From: Pyropia yezoensis
Lineage: Eukaryota > Rhodophyta > Bangiophyceae > Bangiales > Bangiaceae
Length of the DNA stretch: 64,000 nucleotides
Reading direction: 5' to 3'
Assembly (NCBI GenBank): GCA_009829735.1
Contig: CM020620.1
Span: 3,836,299 to 3,900,298 of the forward strand
The notes under the pieces are model-generated. The model saw only the letters and a list, made by a program, of their open reading frames with translations, was not told where the DNA came from and searched no databases. Below, piece after piece: positions 42,866-53,600 of this stretch. Every line of letters begins with the position of its first letter. The stretch's first letter is position 1. A program made the translations under genes and the position numbers.

Positions 42866-45800
42866 CCGTTGGAGCTGGTCGTCCGAAGCTCACAACGGCA
42901 GCCTCGGCCAAGTGGGCCAAGAGGACGAACCAACCGTGTCGGATACTGCGGCGACCTAAGGGAGTCCGCCCACCTCGGGTGGGACTTCCCAAGAACGTAA
43001 ACCCACGTCGGGTCATCGCGGTGCTGACGGGTGAGAACTTCCAGGTGGCTGGACGGGTGCAACTTGCCCCCGGCCGCGCCTGTTGTGTCCGTATCGTACT
43101 TGATACCGGGTCAGGAGCCTCCTTGATACGCAAGTCGCTATTACCAAAGGGGATGAGGCTCCAACGCTGGAAGTCTAAAGCTGACCATCTGATCGATATC
43201 AATGGTGGGGTACTTCCCATCGTTGGTGCCGTGACCCTACCAACTCGGTTGGGGACCCATGAGGTCGACGTGACCTATGGTGTAGTTGAGAATATATCGG
43301 TACCCCTGCTTCTGGGTACCCCTTATGTCGTAACACAAGTGCCTTTGATTTGTGGCCCTGAGTACTGGGTCAAGTTGATGAATGGGGAGACTATCCCCAT
43401 CCTTGGTAAGGGAAAGTCTGTGGCTCCTGTGACAGTTTCACAGTCGAAGCCTGTTTGTTCTGTGAGGGAAGGGTTTACTGCTACTCTGCGTTTAGCCCGT
43501 AAAGTCATGTTGCCCCCCAACTCGGTGGCGCACGTGGATGTTGTAACTGATTATGCGGGGAACGGGTTGGTGCACCCTAACCCCCGTCTTGCTCGCAAGC
43601 ACCAAGTGCATGTTGCCCTTGGCACGATGGACTCCAAAGCTGGAGTCCCGTGGAGGATCCAGGTGATGAACCTGAGCTCGTCGCCCAAGTTCTTCAAGTC
43701 GGGGGCCAAGTTCGGCTATATCGACCAACACGAGGGACCGGTAGTAGCGGTCACCCTCAGCGCGGGCGCAAGTAGCGACCCGAAGTCCGGAAAGGAGAAG
43801 CATCAAGCCAAGTCGGCCGCCTCTCCTCGGCCCCAGGTAAACATGGAGGGTGTTCCACCCAGGTTGAGGGTTCAAGTTGAACGCCTCTTGGACCAATATC
43901 ACAAGTTGTGGGATGGTCAATTGGGACTCATGAGAGCTACCCAACACCGGATCGAGTTGAAGCCCGGTGCGCCCCCTATACGCCAACAACCGTATAGGGG
44001 GGGACCCCGTTCAAGGGCCCTCGTTAAGGAGCAAGTTGCTCGCATGGAGGCCCTCGATGTGATCGAGGCCAGCAACGCCGAGTGGGCGAGTCCGGTGGTG
44101 ATCGTCCCCAAAGTTGATGGGACCCCCCGGTTCTGTATCGACTACCGTAAGCTCAACGAGAGCACGGTGAAGGATAGTTATCCCCTACCTCGGATGGATG
44201 ACTGTCTGGACTCTCTGGGGGAGGCAAACGTGTTCTCTACCCTGGACTGTAACGCGGGGTACTGGCAAATACCCATTGCCCCGGAGGACAGGCATAAAAC
44301 TACCTTTACCTGTCACTGTGGTACCTACCAGTGCAAGCGTCTACCGTTTGGCCTGTGTAACGCGCCGGCAACTTTCCAGCGCGCTATGGACATGATTCTG
44401 GCCGGAGTACGGTGGCAGATCTGTCTCGTGTACCTAGACGATATCATTGTGTTCTCCCGAAGTCCGGAGGAACACATTGGCCATCTTGGCCAGGTGTTCA
44501 AGCTACTTGCTGACGCCGGAGTGTCACTGAAGGCGAGTAAGTGCCACCTCTTCACTCAAGAGGTGGAGTACTTGGGACATGTTGTCCGTCCGGGGCGTCT
44601 CAGTGTCAACGAGAAAAACTTGAGGGCCATCCGCAAGGCTCAGTACCCCCGGACCCAGACCCAGATGAGGAGCTTCCTCGGGATGTGTAACGTGTACCGA
44701 CGTTTCACTAAGGGCTTCGCCAAAGTGGCGAAGCCGTTGAATGAGTTAGTGAGCTCAACGCTACCGAAGAACCTGCCTCCCCCAAGTCGGGTGGAGCAGG
44801 AATCCTTTGAGACTCTTCGGGACCTTCTGCTGAAGCCCCCTATCCTGGCTATTCCCAGGTTGGGAGGCCACTACATCCTGGATGTGGACGCTAGCTACGA
44901 CCAACTTGGTTGTGTGTTGCTTCAGCAACAGCCGGACAAGGAGTACTTGCCGGTGGGATACTTCAGCAAGGGGCTAAACTCGGCCGAGAAGAACTACGGA
45001 GTCACCGAGTTGGAAGGACTCGCAGTGGTATGGGCGGTGACGTCACTTCGTCACTACCTAGAGGGTGAGAAGTTCCTCATCCGCTGTGACCACCGCGCGT
45101 TGCAGTTCATCTTCAAGACGGACTGTACGAACACTCGTCTCAACCGGTGGAGGGTGCGACTTGCACCCTTCAACTTTGATATTGAGTACCGACCTGGCAG
45201 GCAACATGCCCTTGCCGACGGCCTCTCTCGGGTACCTACCGAGGGACTGGACACCACCCCAGTCGATGAGGACATCCCCATCGTGGGGGTAGTCACGCGC
45301 TCGGGTCAGGCGTTGAATCCCGAGGCGCCAGGGAACAAGAAGTACTTGCCCCTGTCCCTGGACGAAGTAGTGAAGGCCCAGGCCAAGGATCCCTTCTGCA
45401 AGTCGCAGAGGGATACCCTGGATACAGTGGCGGAGACGCGGTTCTTCCTGGGAGACGATGGCCTCCTCATGAGGAGGGGGGTATTCCAGGGGACCGAACA
45501 ACTTGTCGTCCCCGCATCCCTCAAGGACAGTATCCTTGAGAGGGAGCATAACGCTCCCACGGGTGGACACCTGGGGTCTAGTAAACTGTACCAGACCCTG
45601 AGGACCAGGTACTACTGGCCGTCCATGGTGGTGGACATCTACAGTTGGGTGGCTGCCTGCACAAGTTGTGCACAGAACCGTCTGATGGAACGGCGGCCTA
45701 CTACGGCTATGCTATTGTTCCCGGCCAAGGAGCCCTTCGCCGCGTTGGCGATGGACATCCTTGGGCCACTGCCAGTGACCGAGGAGGGCAACCAGTACCT

Positions 45801-46845
45801 CCTGGTCATCTGTGACCGCTTCACGAAACTTACGCGAGCGATCCCACTGGCAGAGATCACGGCCATGTCGGTCGTGTCAGCCTTCCTAGATCACTGGGTT
45901 GCCGCGTATGGCATTCCGGATAGTACACTATCGGACAATGGACCGCAATTTGCGTCTGTACTGTTTCAAGGAGTGCTGGATATGTTGGGGGTTAAGGCAA
46001 ACTATGCCACCCCCTACCACCCACAAACTAATGGGCAGGTGGAGCGCTTCAACAAAACTATTGTTAGGCAGCTGCGCCATTATGTGAGTGAGCACGTGAA
46101 GACGTGGGACCAATACATTTCTATTCTGACCACTGCCTACAATTCGCAGGTTCACTCATCTACCGGGGAAGTACCCCTCGCTTTTGTGACCCCCCGTCGC
46201 GTGCGGTCTATTGCCGTGCGGCGGCCGCTCCCAACTAGGGAGGATGGTGGCAGTACGCCCACTCCTACTGAGAGTAAGGCGGAGTTCGCTGCTAGGCTTG
46301 AAAACCTCATCCCTAAAGTCAGGGCTGAGATGGACAAAGCACAAAAGCGCTACAAGCGTACCTTTGACAAAAAGGTGCGCAACGCCAAGCATGTCCCCGA
46401 GCAGGGTGACTGGGTATTGGTCCACTCACACACCCCAACTGGGGGTAAGTTGGTGTTCCAGACGAAGGGGCCGTACCAGGTCCTTCGTACTGATGGGCGG
46501 CGCTTCACCATCGAAAGTGACGATGGGGTCCGCACAGTGAACGGACAGGACGTGGTCAAAGTTGCACCACCGCCTGCAGGCGACCCAGCTTGGGCGCGTG
46601 CTTTGAAAACGTGGCGCCTGCCCTCGCTGCCTGCAGCCAAACAGGGCCCGCAGGAGTACGTGTTCGACAAGTTCATCGACCACGGCTGGGATGAGGATAC
46701 TGACCGCCTCATGTTGAGGGTGCGTTGGTTTGGCTACAAAGCCAAGGATGATACGTGGGAGTATGTGGAGGACCTTCCTGCTGAGAAGGTCCGGGCGTAC
46801 TGTGCCCGGAACGAGATAGACCCTAACAGCCCTCCCTCAACGTGA
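42862..46845 (+). CDS. pol: intact Pol of family A (1327 residues)
   Basis: This polyprotein carries every activity needed for copying and insertion. The aspartic protease has D81-T-G-S-G-A-S. Reverse transcriptase runs from about 400, with FCIDYRKLN and the YLDD active site at 524-527. RNase H begins with D674 (ILDVDASYDQLG). Integrase has a zinc domain H896-x6-H903-x29-C933-x2-C936 and a catalytic triad D965-x59-D1025-x35-E1061. The C-terminus (VRWFGYKAKDDTWEYVEDLP, about 1285-1305) resembles a divergent chromodomain. The frame is -1 to gag and its ATG overlaps the gag TGA. The stop is at 46843-46845. This copy and the one at 50681-54664 read as identical proteins. Confidence 0.95.
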   Translation: MTVGAGRPKLTTAASAKWAKRTNQPCRILRRPKGVRPPRVGLPKNVNPRRVIAVLTGENFQVAGRVQLAPGRACCVRIVLDTGSGASLIRKSLLPKGMRLQRWKSKADHLIDINGGVLPIVGAVTLPTRLGTHEVDVTYGVVENISVPLLLGTPYVVTQVPLICGPEYWVKLMNGETIPILGKGKSVAPVTVSQSKPVCSVREGFTATLRLARKVMLPPNSVAHVDVVTDYAGNGLVHPNPRLARKHQVHVALGTMDSKAGVPWRIQVMNLSSSPKFFKSGAKFGYIDQHEGPVVAVTLSAGASSDPKSGKEKHQAKSAASPRPQVNMEGVPPRLRVQVERLLDQYHKLWDGQLGLMRATQHRIELKPGAPPIRQQPYRGGPRSRALVKEQVARMEALDVIEASNAEWASPVVIVPKVDGTPRFCIDYRKLNESTVKDSYPLPRMDDCLDSLGEANVFSTLDCNAGYWQIPIAPEDRHKTTFTCHCGTYQCKRLPFGLCNAPATFQRAMDMILAGVRWQICLVYLDDIIVFSRSPEEHIGHLGQVFKLLADAGVSLKASKCHLFTQEVEYLGHVVRPGRLSVNEKNLRAIRKAQYPRTQTQMRSFLGMCNVYRRFTKGFAKVAKPLNELVSSTLPKNLPPPSRVEQESFETLRDLLLKPPILAIPRLGGHYILDVDASYDQLGCVLLQQQPDKEYLPVGYFSKGLNSAEKNYGVTELEGLAVVWAVTSLRHYLEGEKFLIRCDHRALQFIFKTDCTNTRLNRWRVRLAPFNFDIEYRPGRQHALADGLSRVPTEGLDTTPVDEDIPIVGVVTRSGQALNPEAPGNKKYLPLSLDEVVKAQAKDPFCKSQRDTLDTVAETRFFLGDDGLLMRRGVFQGTEQLVVPASLKDSILEREHNAPTGGHLGSSKLYQTLRTRYYWPSMVVDIYSWVAACTSCAQNRLMERRPTTAMLLFPAKEPFAALAMDILGPLPVTEEGNQYLLVICDRFTKLTRAIPLAEITAMSVVSAFLDHWVAAYGIPDSTLSDNGPQFASVLFQGVLDMLGVKANYATPYHPQTNGQVERFNKTIVRQLRHYVSEHVKTWDQYISILTTAYNSQVHSSTGEVPLAFVTPRRVRSIAVRRPLPTREDGGSTPTPTESKAEFAARLENLIPKVRAEMDKAQKRYKRTFDKKVRNAKHVPEQGDWVLVHSHTPTGGKLVFQTKGPYQVLRTDGRRFTIESDDGVRTVNGQDVVKVAPPPAGDPAWARALKTWRLPSLPAAKQGPQEYVFDKFIDHGWDEDTDRLMLRVRWFGYKAKDDTWEYVEDLPAEKVRAYCARNEIDPNSPPST

Positions 46846-46957
46846 GGGAAGGCCGAGCAACAGTGCCAAGAGAGTGCTTCAAGTCGAAGTGGTACGCAGA
46901 GTGGCTTTAAACTACAGGCCCTAACCCTCACACTCTCACAACAAAGGCAGCTGCCAA

Positions 46958-47707
46958 CTAGGCACGCATGCTAGACTCTCCCACTCCACGGCCCTCGCCC
47001 TCACGTGGAGGCGAGCGGCGAGACCCACGCCGATAACGGTCTCCACTCGTTGGAAGGGGCGGCGGCTCCAAGTCGGAACCGTCGCGCCCTTCACGGTCGC
47101 GCAAGTGGCGCCGACCGTGGCTACTCTTCTGCCTGGTCTTGCGCGCAAGTTTGCGACGCAGACGCTGGACAGACTCCGTCTCCGATGGGGTAGAGGACTC
47201 CGAGACGGAGTAAGACAACTCGTCTTCCGACACGGAGGGAGAGCGCCGCGAGTGACGGCGACGACGGCGAGGAGGCGAGTATGCCCGGCTCGCACGACGC
47301 TTGCCACGCCCAAGTGGGGCTGGCTGGGGCATAATAGCCCCAATGCGAGCCAACTCGGCTGTCATGAACTCCGCCACCGACTCGCAACTCGCGGTCGCCA
47401 CTGCAGTACGAACGCGCTCCTCAAGTTGAGGAGTCTCGGAACTTTGGAGGGTTGCGGTCGACGCGGCCAACCAGGAAATGGTGCGCACCAACGTGGTGAT
47501 CATCATCTCTGAGGTTAGAGGCGTGGGCGGTAACACCAACTTGGGGTATACCGTCAGGAGGGTGGCCCCAAGTTGGGAGACACCGGTGTGGATGACTCCA
47601 CGGCCACGCTGATCGGGATGTTCCCGTGAGGCTGGAAAGGAACAGGAGGAAGCGGAGGGGCACGCCGAGGTGGCGGTACCCGGGTGTAACTGCGACCCCG
47701 ACTTGGG
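46958..47707 (-). pseudogene. C-terminal part of the antisense ORF, left A2 copy, cut by gap
   Basis: It matches residues about 510-704 of the antisense frame at 54776-56890 (numbered from the open-frame start at 56890) up to about 47539, then loses one C of a C run near 47569. This shifts the frame before the sequence ends at the N gap. The base loss is next to the gap and is probably a sequencing error. Confidence 0.75.
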
Positions 47708-48207
47708 NNNNNNNNNNNNNNNNNNNNNNNNNNNNNNNNNNNNNNNNNNNNNNNNNNNNNNNNNNNNNNNNNNNNNNNNNNNNNNNNNNNNNNNNNNNNN
47801 NNNNNNNNNNNNNNNNNNNNNNNNNNNNNNNNNNNNNNNNNNNNNNNNNNNNNNNNNNNNNNNNNNNNNNNNNNNNNNNNNNNNNNNNNNNNNNNNNNNN
47901 NNNNNNNNNNNNNNNNNNNNNNNNNNNNNNNNNNNNNNNNNNNNNNNNNNNNNNNNNNNNNNNNNNNNNNNNNNNNNNNNNNNNNNNNNNNNNNNNNNNN
48001 NNNNNNNNNNNNNNNNNNNNNNNNNNNNNNNNNNNNNNNNNNNNNNNNNNNNNNNNNNNNNNNNNNNNNNNNNNNNNNNNNNNNNNNNNNNNNNNNNNNN
48101 NNNNNNNNNNNNNNNNNNNNNNNNNNNNNNNNNNNNNNNNNNNNNNNNNNNNNNNNNNNNNNNNNNNNNNNNNNNNNNNNNNNNNNNNNNNNNNNNNNNN
48201 NNNNNNN
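47708..48207. other. assembly gap of exactly 500 N
   Basis: By comparison with the right copy, the sequence missing between the flanks corresponds to 55527-57110, about 1584 bp. The 500 N is therefore a placeholder and not a measured size. Confidence 0.95.
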
Positions 48208-48622
48208 CGGCAGGCCACTAGCCTGATCCGTTCCTCCCCCTGCATTTGGGTCCATATTCCCTAAGTTCGGGATAGTTAGCTTAGTAGTAAATCCAACTTG
48301 GATTTGAGGGTTTTCTGCATTTATCGTCTTGAATTTTCGTGTGGCCCGGTGGGCAGGTGCTGGGGTGGGAGATTCTGAGTGGCGAGATTCTGAGTGGACC
48401 CTGGGGGATAAGGGAGGGACAGCGGGGCTTGGCCCTGCGTCCCCGTCCCGACGAAGAAACTGTTGGACCACACACCATCTTCTTGTTTGTCCGTGGGGGG
48501 ATTGCCCCACAACAGGGATAGAGTGTGTGCGACTTGCACTTCTTCCGGTTCCCCGACACGGGAGGCAGCCCTCGCACACCGCCCCAACTTGGGTACTGTG
48601 TGTGCGAGTGGTTTTTGCCACA
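48208..48622 (+). repeat. partial internal LTR at the right edge of the gap
   Basis: It is the family A LTR from its CGGCAGGCC segment to TTTTTGCCACA. It differs from the outer A2 LTRs only by single-base losses in homopolymers (for example near 48403, 48412 and 48551). Confidence 0.88.
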
Positions 48623-48740
48623 TTTGGTGGAGCAGCAGGGACAGAGGTAAACTTTACCTCCGGGTGCACCCGGGTGTAGGGGGCCCTCTGTCTCAGAGGA
48701 ACGGTGGACTTGGACCGTGTCATACGGATCGTTAGCCAAC

Positions 48741-50684
48741 ATGGCTAGCTCGGACCCCCCGTCGTCCGGGGAGTACACGGGTGACGCACGTACTTCAGTG
48801 CCTTTGAATACTGGTTGAGACACAGGTGGTTTACCTGGGGTCGCAGAGGGACTAGAGGTCCCTCAAGCCAGCAGGACTGGAAGTGCGGGCGGGCAACAGG
48901 CCACCCCGACTCAGTCGGGAGTTCACTCGGGTGACACTTCTGACGTGGGTGGGCCGAAGTCTGGCCACCGCGTGGTATACTCAACGGAACGTCCCAAGGG
49001 GTGAGGACTGTCCCCGCGAGTTCCACTCGGGTTGGAGCCAACTTTGGCATGGAGCCATCGCCAACTAGGCTTTCGGAGGACGGCGGACCTCCGTTGGTCG
49101 GCGATGGGCTCGCGCCCATGCCCCCGGTTGAGACCCCTGAGGAACGTGGTTACCCCTCAGGTGGACTCCCGGAGGTGGACCGAGACTCAACTGGAGTCGT
49201 CAATCCACTCCTCGCGGAAACTGTCCGTCGGGAGGCGACCACTGTGTTGCGGCAGACTTTGCCGGACCTGGTGGTCACGATGACGAATACTATTCTGAAT
49301 CAGATTGTGGCGAGTTTGCCAGATGGCCTTAATGTCCAGACCGGATTGGGGCCTTCGGAGCCCGCAGGCGCAGGGGGTGCCCCCCCTGACACCTATCTCG
49401 GGTCGCCCTGAACAGGGGCGACCCCTGTGACTCCCAACGAGGGAGCCACACCATACTCGGTGGGGCGTACGCCCTTCATGGGGGAGTTCCCCCCGACAAC
49501 ACCGGCGGCTACACCAAGCGCGCCGCGCCGGACTACAGGCACTGTGGGTGAACTTACCCCAGTGCCACAGCGGCTGTTCCCTCAACGTGAGGTGCCGCCC
49601 AAGATCCAGGTAGCCAACCCGGTCTACCAGAGGATCTTTGACTGTGAGACCTACGCCCTCCACAACAAGTCGGTGGCGTATGGTCCTGACCAGGCCCGAG
49701 CCATGGGCCGTGCCAAGAAGAATGCACTTCACTCTTTTGGGCACAAAGCGGAGTGGGATGGAACTCCCCCCCTCCGTGTCTTTGAGTTCCTACGTCGTTT
49801 CACAAAAGCCTGTGACGACAATGCCATAAGTGAAGGCATGGCTTTTTACATGCTACAGGAGTTTACGAAGGGAGACCTGCGGACAGAACTTATGTCCGTC
49901 ATGCCCAGCTCCTCAAGTGGAGGCGCTGGGGAGGTGACGTCCTATTTGGAGCTCGTCAACTGGTTGTTGAGGGCCATGGTTGATGAAGCGGCGTTGGCTT
50001 CTCAAGTCGAGGAGTTTACGCAAGCCCATCAGGAAGAGGCGGAGGACGAGTTGTCCTTTGCGGAGCGAGTCCGTAAGCTCAACAATCTTTGTGGGTTTCT
50101 TCATCCACAAGCTGTGGTGAAGAGTCGGTTTGTGGAAGGACTCCACTGGTCAGTCCGGATGCAGACCCGGAGCATAACACTGCCCGGGCGACCCTGGCCG
50201 AGTTGGCTAGGTTCGCCTACCGCAGAGGCGAGGCCTACCGCAAGTTGCGGGAAGAACAACGCCAGGAGCGTCAGGCCGAGTTGGCCAAGGAACGGGAAGA
50301 GGCGCGCCAGGCCAGAGAGTTGCGAGAGGCACGCCGAATCCGCAAGGAGAGGGTGGTAGCTGCCGTGGGAACTTCCCAAGGTACCTCGTCGTCTTCCCCA
50401 GTTGGGAAGACCCTCCGGGAACTGATCATCGGTGTTGGAACTGCAACTCCGATGGTCACTGGGCATATGATTGCCCCAAGTTGAGTAAACGCATCCAACA
50501 GCTTGTTAGGAATGCGAGTAAGAAGTCGGCTACGAACGAAGTGCGTTCACGCCGCGAGGGTGGGTCTCGACCAGTGGTGGCGGTCGCCACACCCTCGACG
50601 GAGGGGGCGGACACGTCGTCCTCGGACTCGTCGTCGTCCCCTTCGCCCTCAGATTCGGACGCCAAGTCGGCGGGAAACGAATGA
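48741..50684 (+). pseudogene. gag: gag of the right A2 copy, broken by homopolymer indels
   Basis: The sequence equals the intact gag at 40919-42865 except for single-base indels at about 48815, 48828, 48986, 49356, 49412, 50168 and 50411, nearly all in runs of G or C. Each shifts the frame and no clear substitutions accompany them. They stop about 2.2 kb from the gap, and the following 7 kb shows none. This pattern points to unpolished sequence next to the gap more than to biological decay. Confidence 0.85.
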
Positions 50685-53600
50685 CCGTTGGAGCTGGTCG
50701 TCCGAAGCTCACAACGGCAGCCTCGGCCAAGTGGGCCAAGAGGACGAACCAACCGTGTCGGATACTGCGGCGACCTAAGGGAGTCCGCCCACCTCGGGTG
50801 GGACTTCCCAAGAACGTAAACCCACGTCGGGTCATCGCGGTGCTGACGGGTGAGAACTTCCAGGTGGCTGGACGGGTGCAACTTGCCCCCGGCCGCGCCT
50901 GTTGTGTCCGTATCGTACTTGATACCGGGTCAGGAGCCTCCTTGATACGCAAGTCGCTATTACCAAAGGGGATGAGGCTCCAACGCTGGAAGTCTAAAGC
51001 TGACCATCTGATCGATATCAATGGTGGGGTACTTCCCATCGTTGGTGCCGTGACCCTACCAACTCGGTTGGGGACCCATGAGGTCGACGTGACCTATGGT
51101 GTAGTTGAGAATATATCGGTACCCCTGCTTCTGGGTACCCCTTATGTCGTAACACAAGTGCCTTTGATTTGTGGCCCTGAGTACTGGGTCAAGTTGATGA
51201 ATGGGGAGACTATCCCCATCCTTGGTAAGGGAAAGTCTGTGGCTCCTGTGACAGTTTCACAGTCGAAGCCTGTTTGTTCTGTGAGGGAAGGGTTTACTGC
51301 TACTCTGCGTTTAGCCCGTAAAGTCATGTTGCCCCCCAACTCGGTGGCGCACGTGGATGTTGTAACTGATTATGCGGGGAACGGGTTGGTGCACCCTAAC
51401 CCCCGTCTTGCTCGCAAGCACCAAGTGCATGTTGCCCTTGGCACGATGGACTCCAAAGCTGGAGTCCCGTGGAGGATCCAGGTGATGAACCTGAGCTCGT
51501 CGCCCAAGTTCTTCAAGTCGGGGGCCAAGTTCGGCTATATCGACCAACACGAGGGACCGGTAGTAGCGGTCACCCTCAGCGCGGGCGCAAGTAGCGACCC
51601 GAAGTCCGGAAAGGAGAAGCATCAAGCCAAGTCGGCCGCCTCTCCTCGGCCCCAGGTAAACATGGAGGGTGTTCCACCCAGGTTGAGGGTTCAAGTTGAA
51701 CGCCTCTTGGACCAATATCACAAGTTGTGGGATGGTCAATTGGGACTCATGAGAGCTACCCAACACCGGATCGAGTTGAAGCCCGGTGCGCCCCCTATAC
51801 GCCAACAACCGTATAGGGGGGGACCCCGTTCAAGGGCCCTCGTTAAGGAGCAAGTTGCTCGCATGGAGGCCCTCGATGTGATCGAGGCCAGCAACGCCGA
51901 GTGGGCGAGTCCGGTGGTGATCGTCCCCAAAGTTGATGGGACCCCCCGGTTCTGTATCGACTACCGTAAGCTCAACGAGAGCACGGTGAAGGATAGTTAT
52001 CCCCTACCTCGGATGGATGACTGTCTGGACTCTCTGGGGGAGGCAAACGTGTTCTCTACCCTGGACTGTAACGCGGGGTACTGGCAAATACCCATTGCCC
52101 CGGAGGACAGGCATAAAACTACCTTTACCTGTCACTGTGGTACCTACCAGTGCAAGCGTCTACCGTTTGGCCTGTGTAACGCGCCGGCAACTTTCCAGCG
52201 CGCTATGGACATGATTCTGGCCGGAGTACGGTGGCAGATCTGTCTCGTGTACCTAGACGATATCATTGTGTTCTCCCGAAGTCCGGAGGAACACATTGGC
52301 CATCTTGGCCAGGTGTTCAAGCTACTTGCTGACGCCGGAGTGTCACTGAAGGCGAGTAAGTGCCACCTCTTCACTCAAGAGGTGGAGTACTTGGGACATG
52401 TTGTCCGTCCGGGGCGTCTCAGTGTCAACGAGAAAAACTTGAGGGCCATCCGCAAGGCTCAGTACCCCCGGACCCAGACCCAGATGAGGAGCTTCCTCGG
52501 GATGTGTAACGTGTACCGACGTTTCACTAAGGGCTTCGCCAAAGTGGCGAAGCCGTTGAATGAGTTAGTGAGCTCAACGCTACCGAAGAACCTGCCTCCC
52601 CCAAGTCGGGTGGAGCAGGAATCCTTTGAGACTCTTCGGGACCTTCTGCTGAAGCCCCCTATCCTGGCTATTCCCAGGTTGGGAGGCCACTACATCCTGG
52701 ATGTGGACGCTAGCTACGACCAACTTGGTTGTGTGTTGCTTCAGCAACAGCCGGACAAGGAGTACTTGCCGGTGGGATACTTCAGCAAGGGGCTAAACTC
52801 GGCCGAGAAGAACTACGGAGTCACCGAGTTGGAAGGACTCGCAGTGGTATGGGCGGTGACGTCACTTCGTCACTACCTAGAGGGTGAGAAGTTCCTCATC
52901 CGCTGTGACCACCGCGCGTTGCAGTTCATCTTCAAGACGGACTGTACGAACACTCGTCTCAACCGGTGGAGGGTGCGACTTGCACCCTTCAACTTTGATA
53001 TTGAGTACCGACCTGGCAGGCAACATGCCCTTGCCGACGGCCTCTCTCGGGTACCTACCGAGGGACTGGACACCACCCCAGTCGATGAGGACATCCCCAT
53101 CGTGGGGGTAGTCACGCGCTCGGGTCAGGCGTTGAATCCCGAGGCGCCAGGGAACAAGAAGTACTTGCCCCTGTCCCTGGACGAAGTAGTGAAGGCCCAG
53201 GCCAAGGATCCCTTCTGCAAGTCGCAGAGGGATACCCTGGATACAGTGGCGGAGACGCGGTTCTTCCTGGGAGACGATGGCCTCCTCATGAGGAGGGGGG
53301 TATTCCAGGGGACCGAACAACTTGTCGTCCCCGCATCCCTCAAGGACAGTATCCTTGAGAGGGAGCATAACGCTCCCACGGGTGGACACCTGGGGTCTAG
53401 TAAACTGTACCAGACCCTGAGGACCAGGTACTACTGGCCGTCCATGGTGGTGGACATCTACAGTTGGGTGGCTGCCTGCACAAGTTGTGCACAGAACCGT
53501 CTGATGGAACGGCGGCCTACTACGGCTATGCTATTGTTCCCGGCCAAGGAGCCCTTCGCCGCGTTGGCGATGGACATCCTTGGGCCACTGCCAGTGACCG

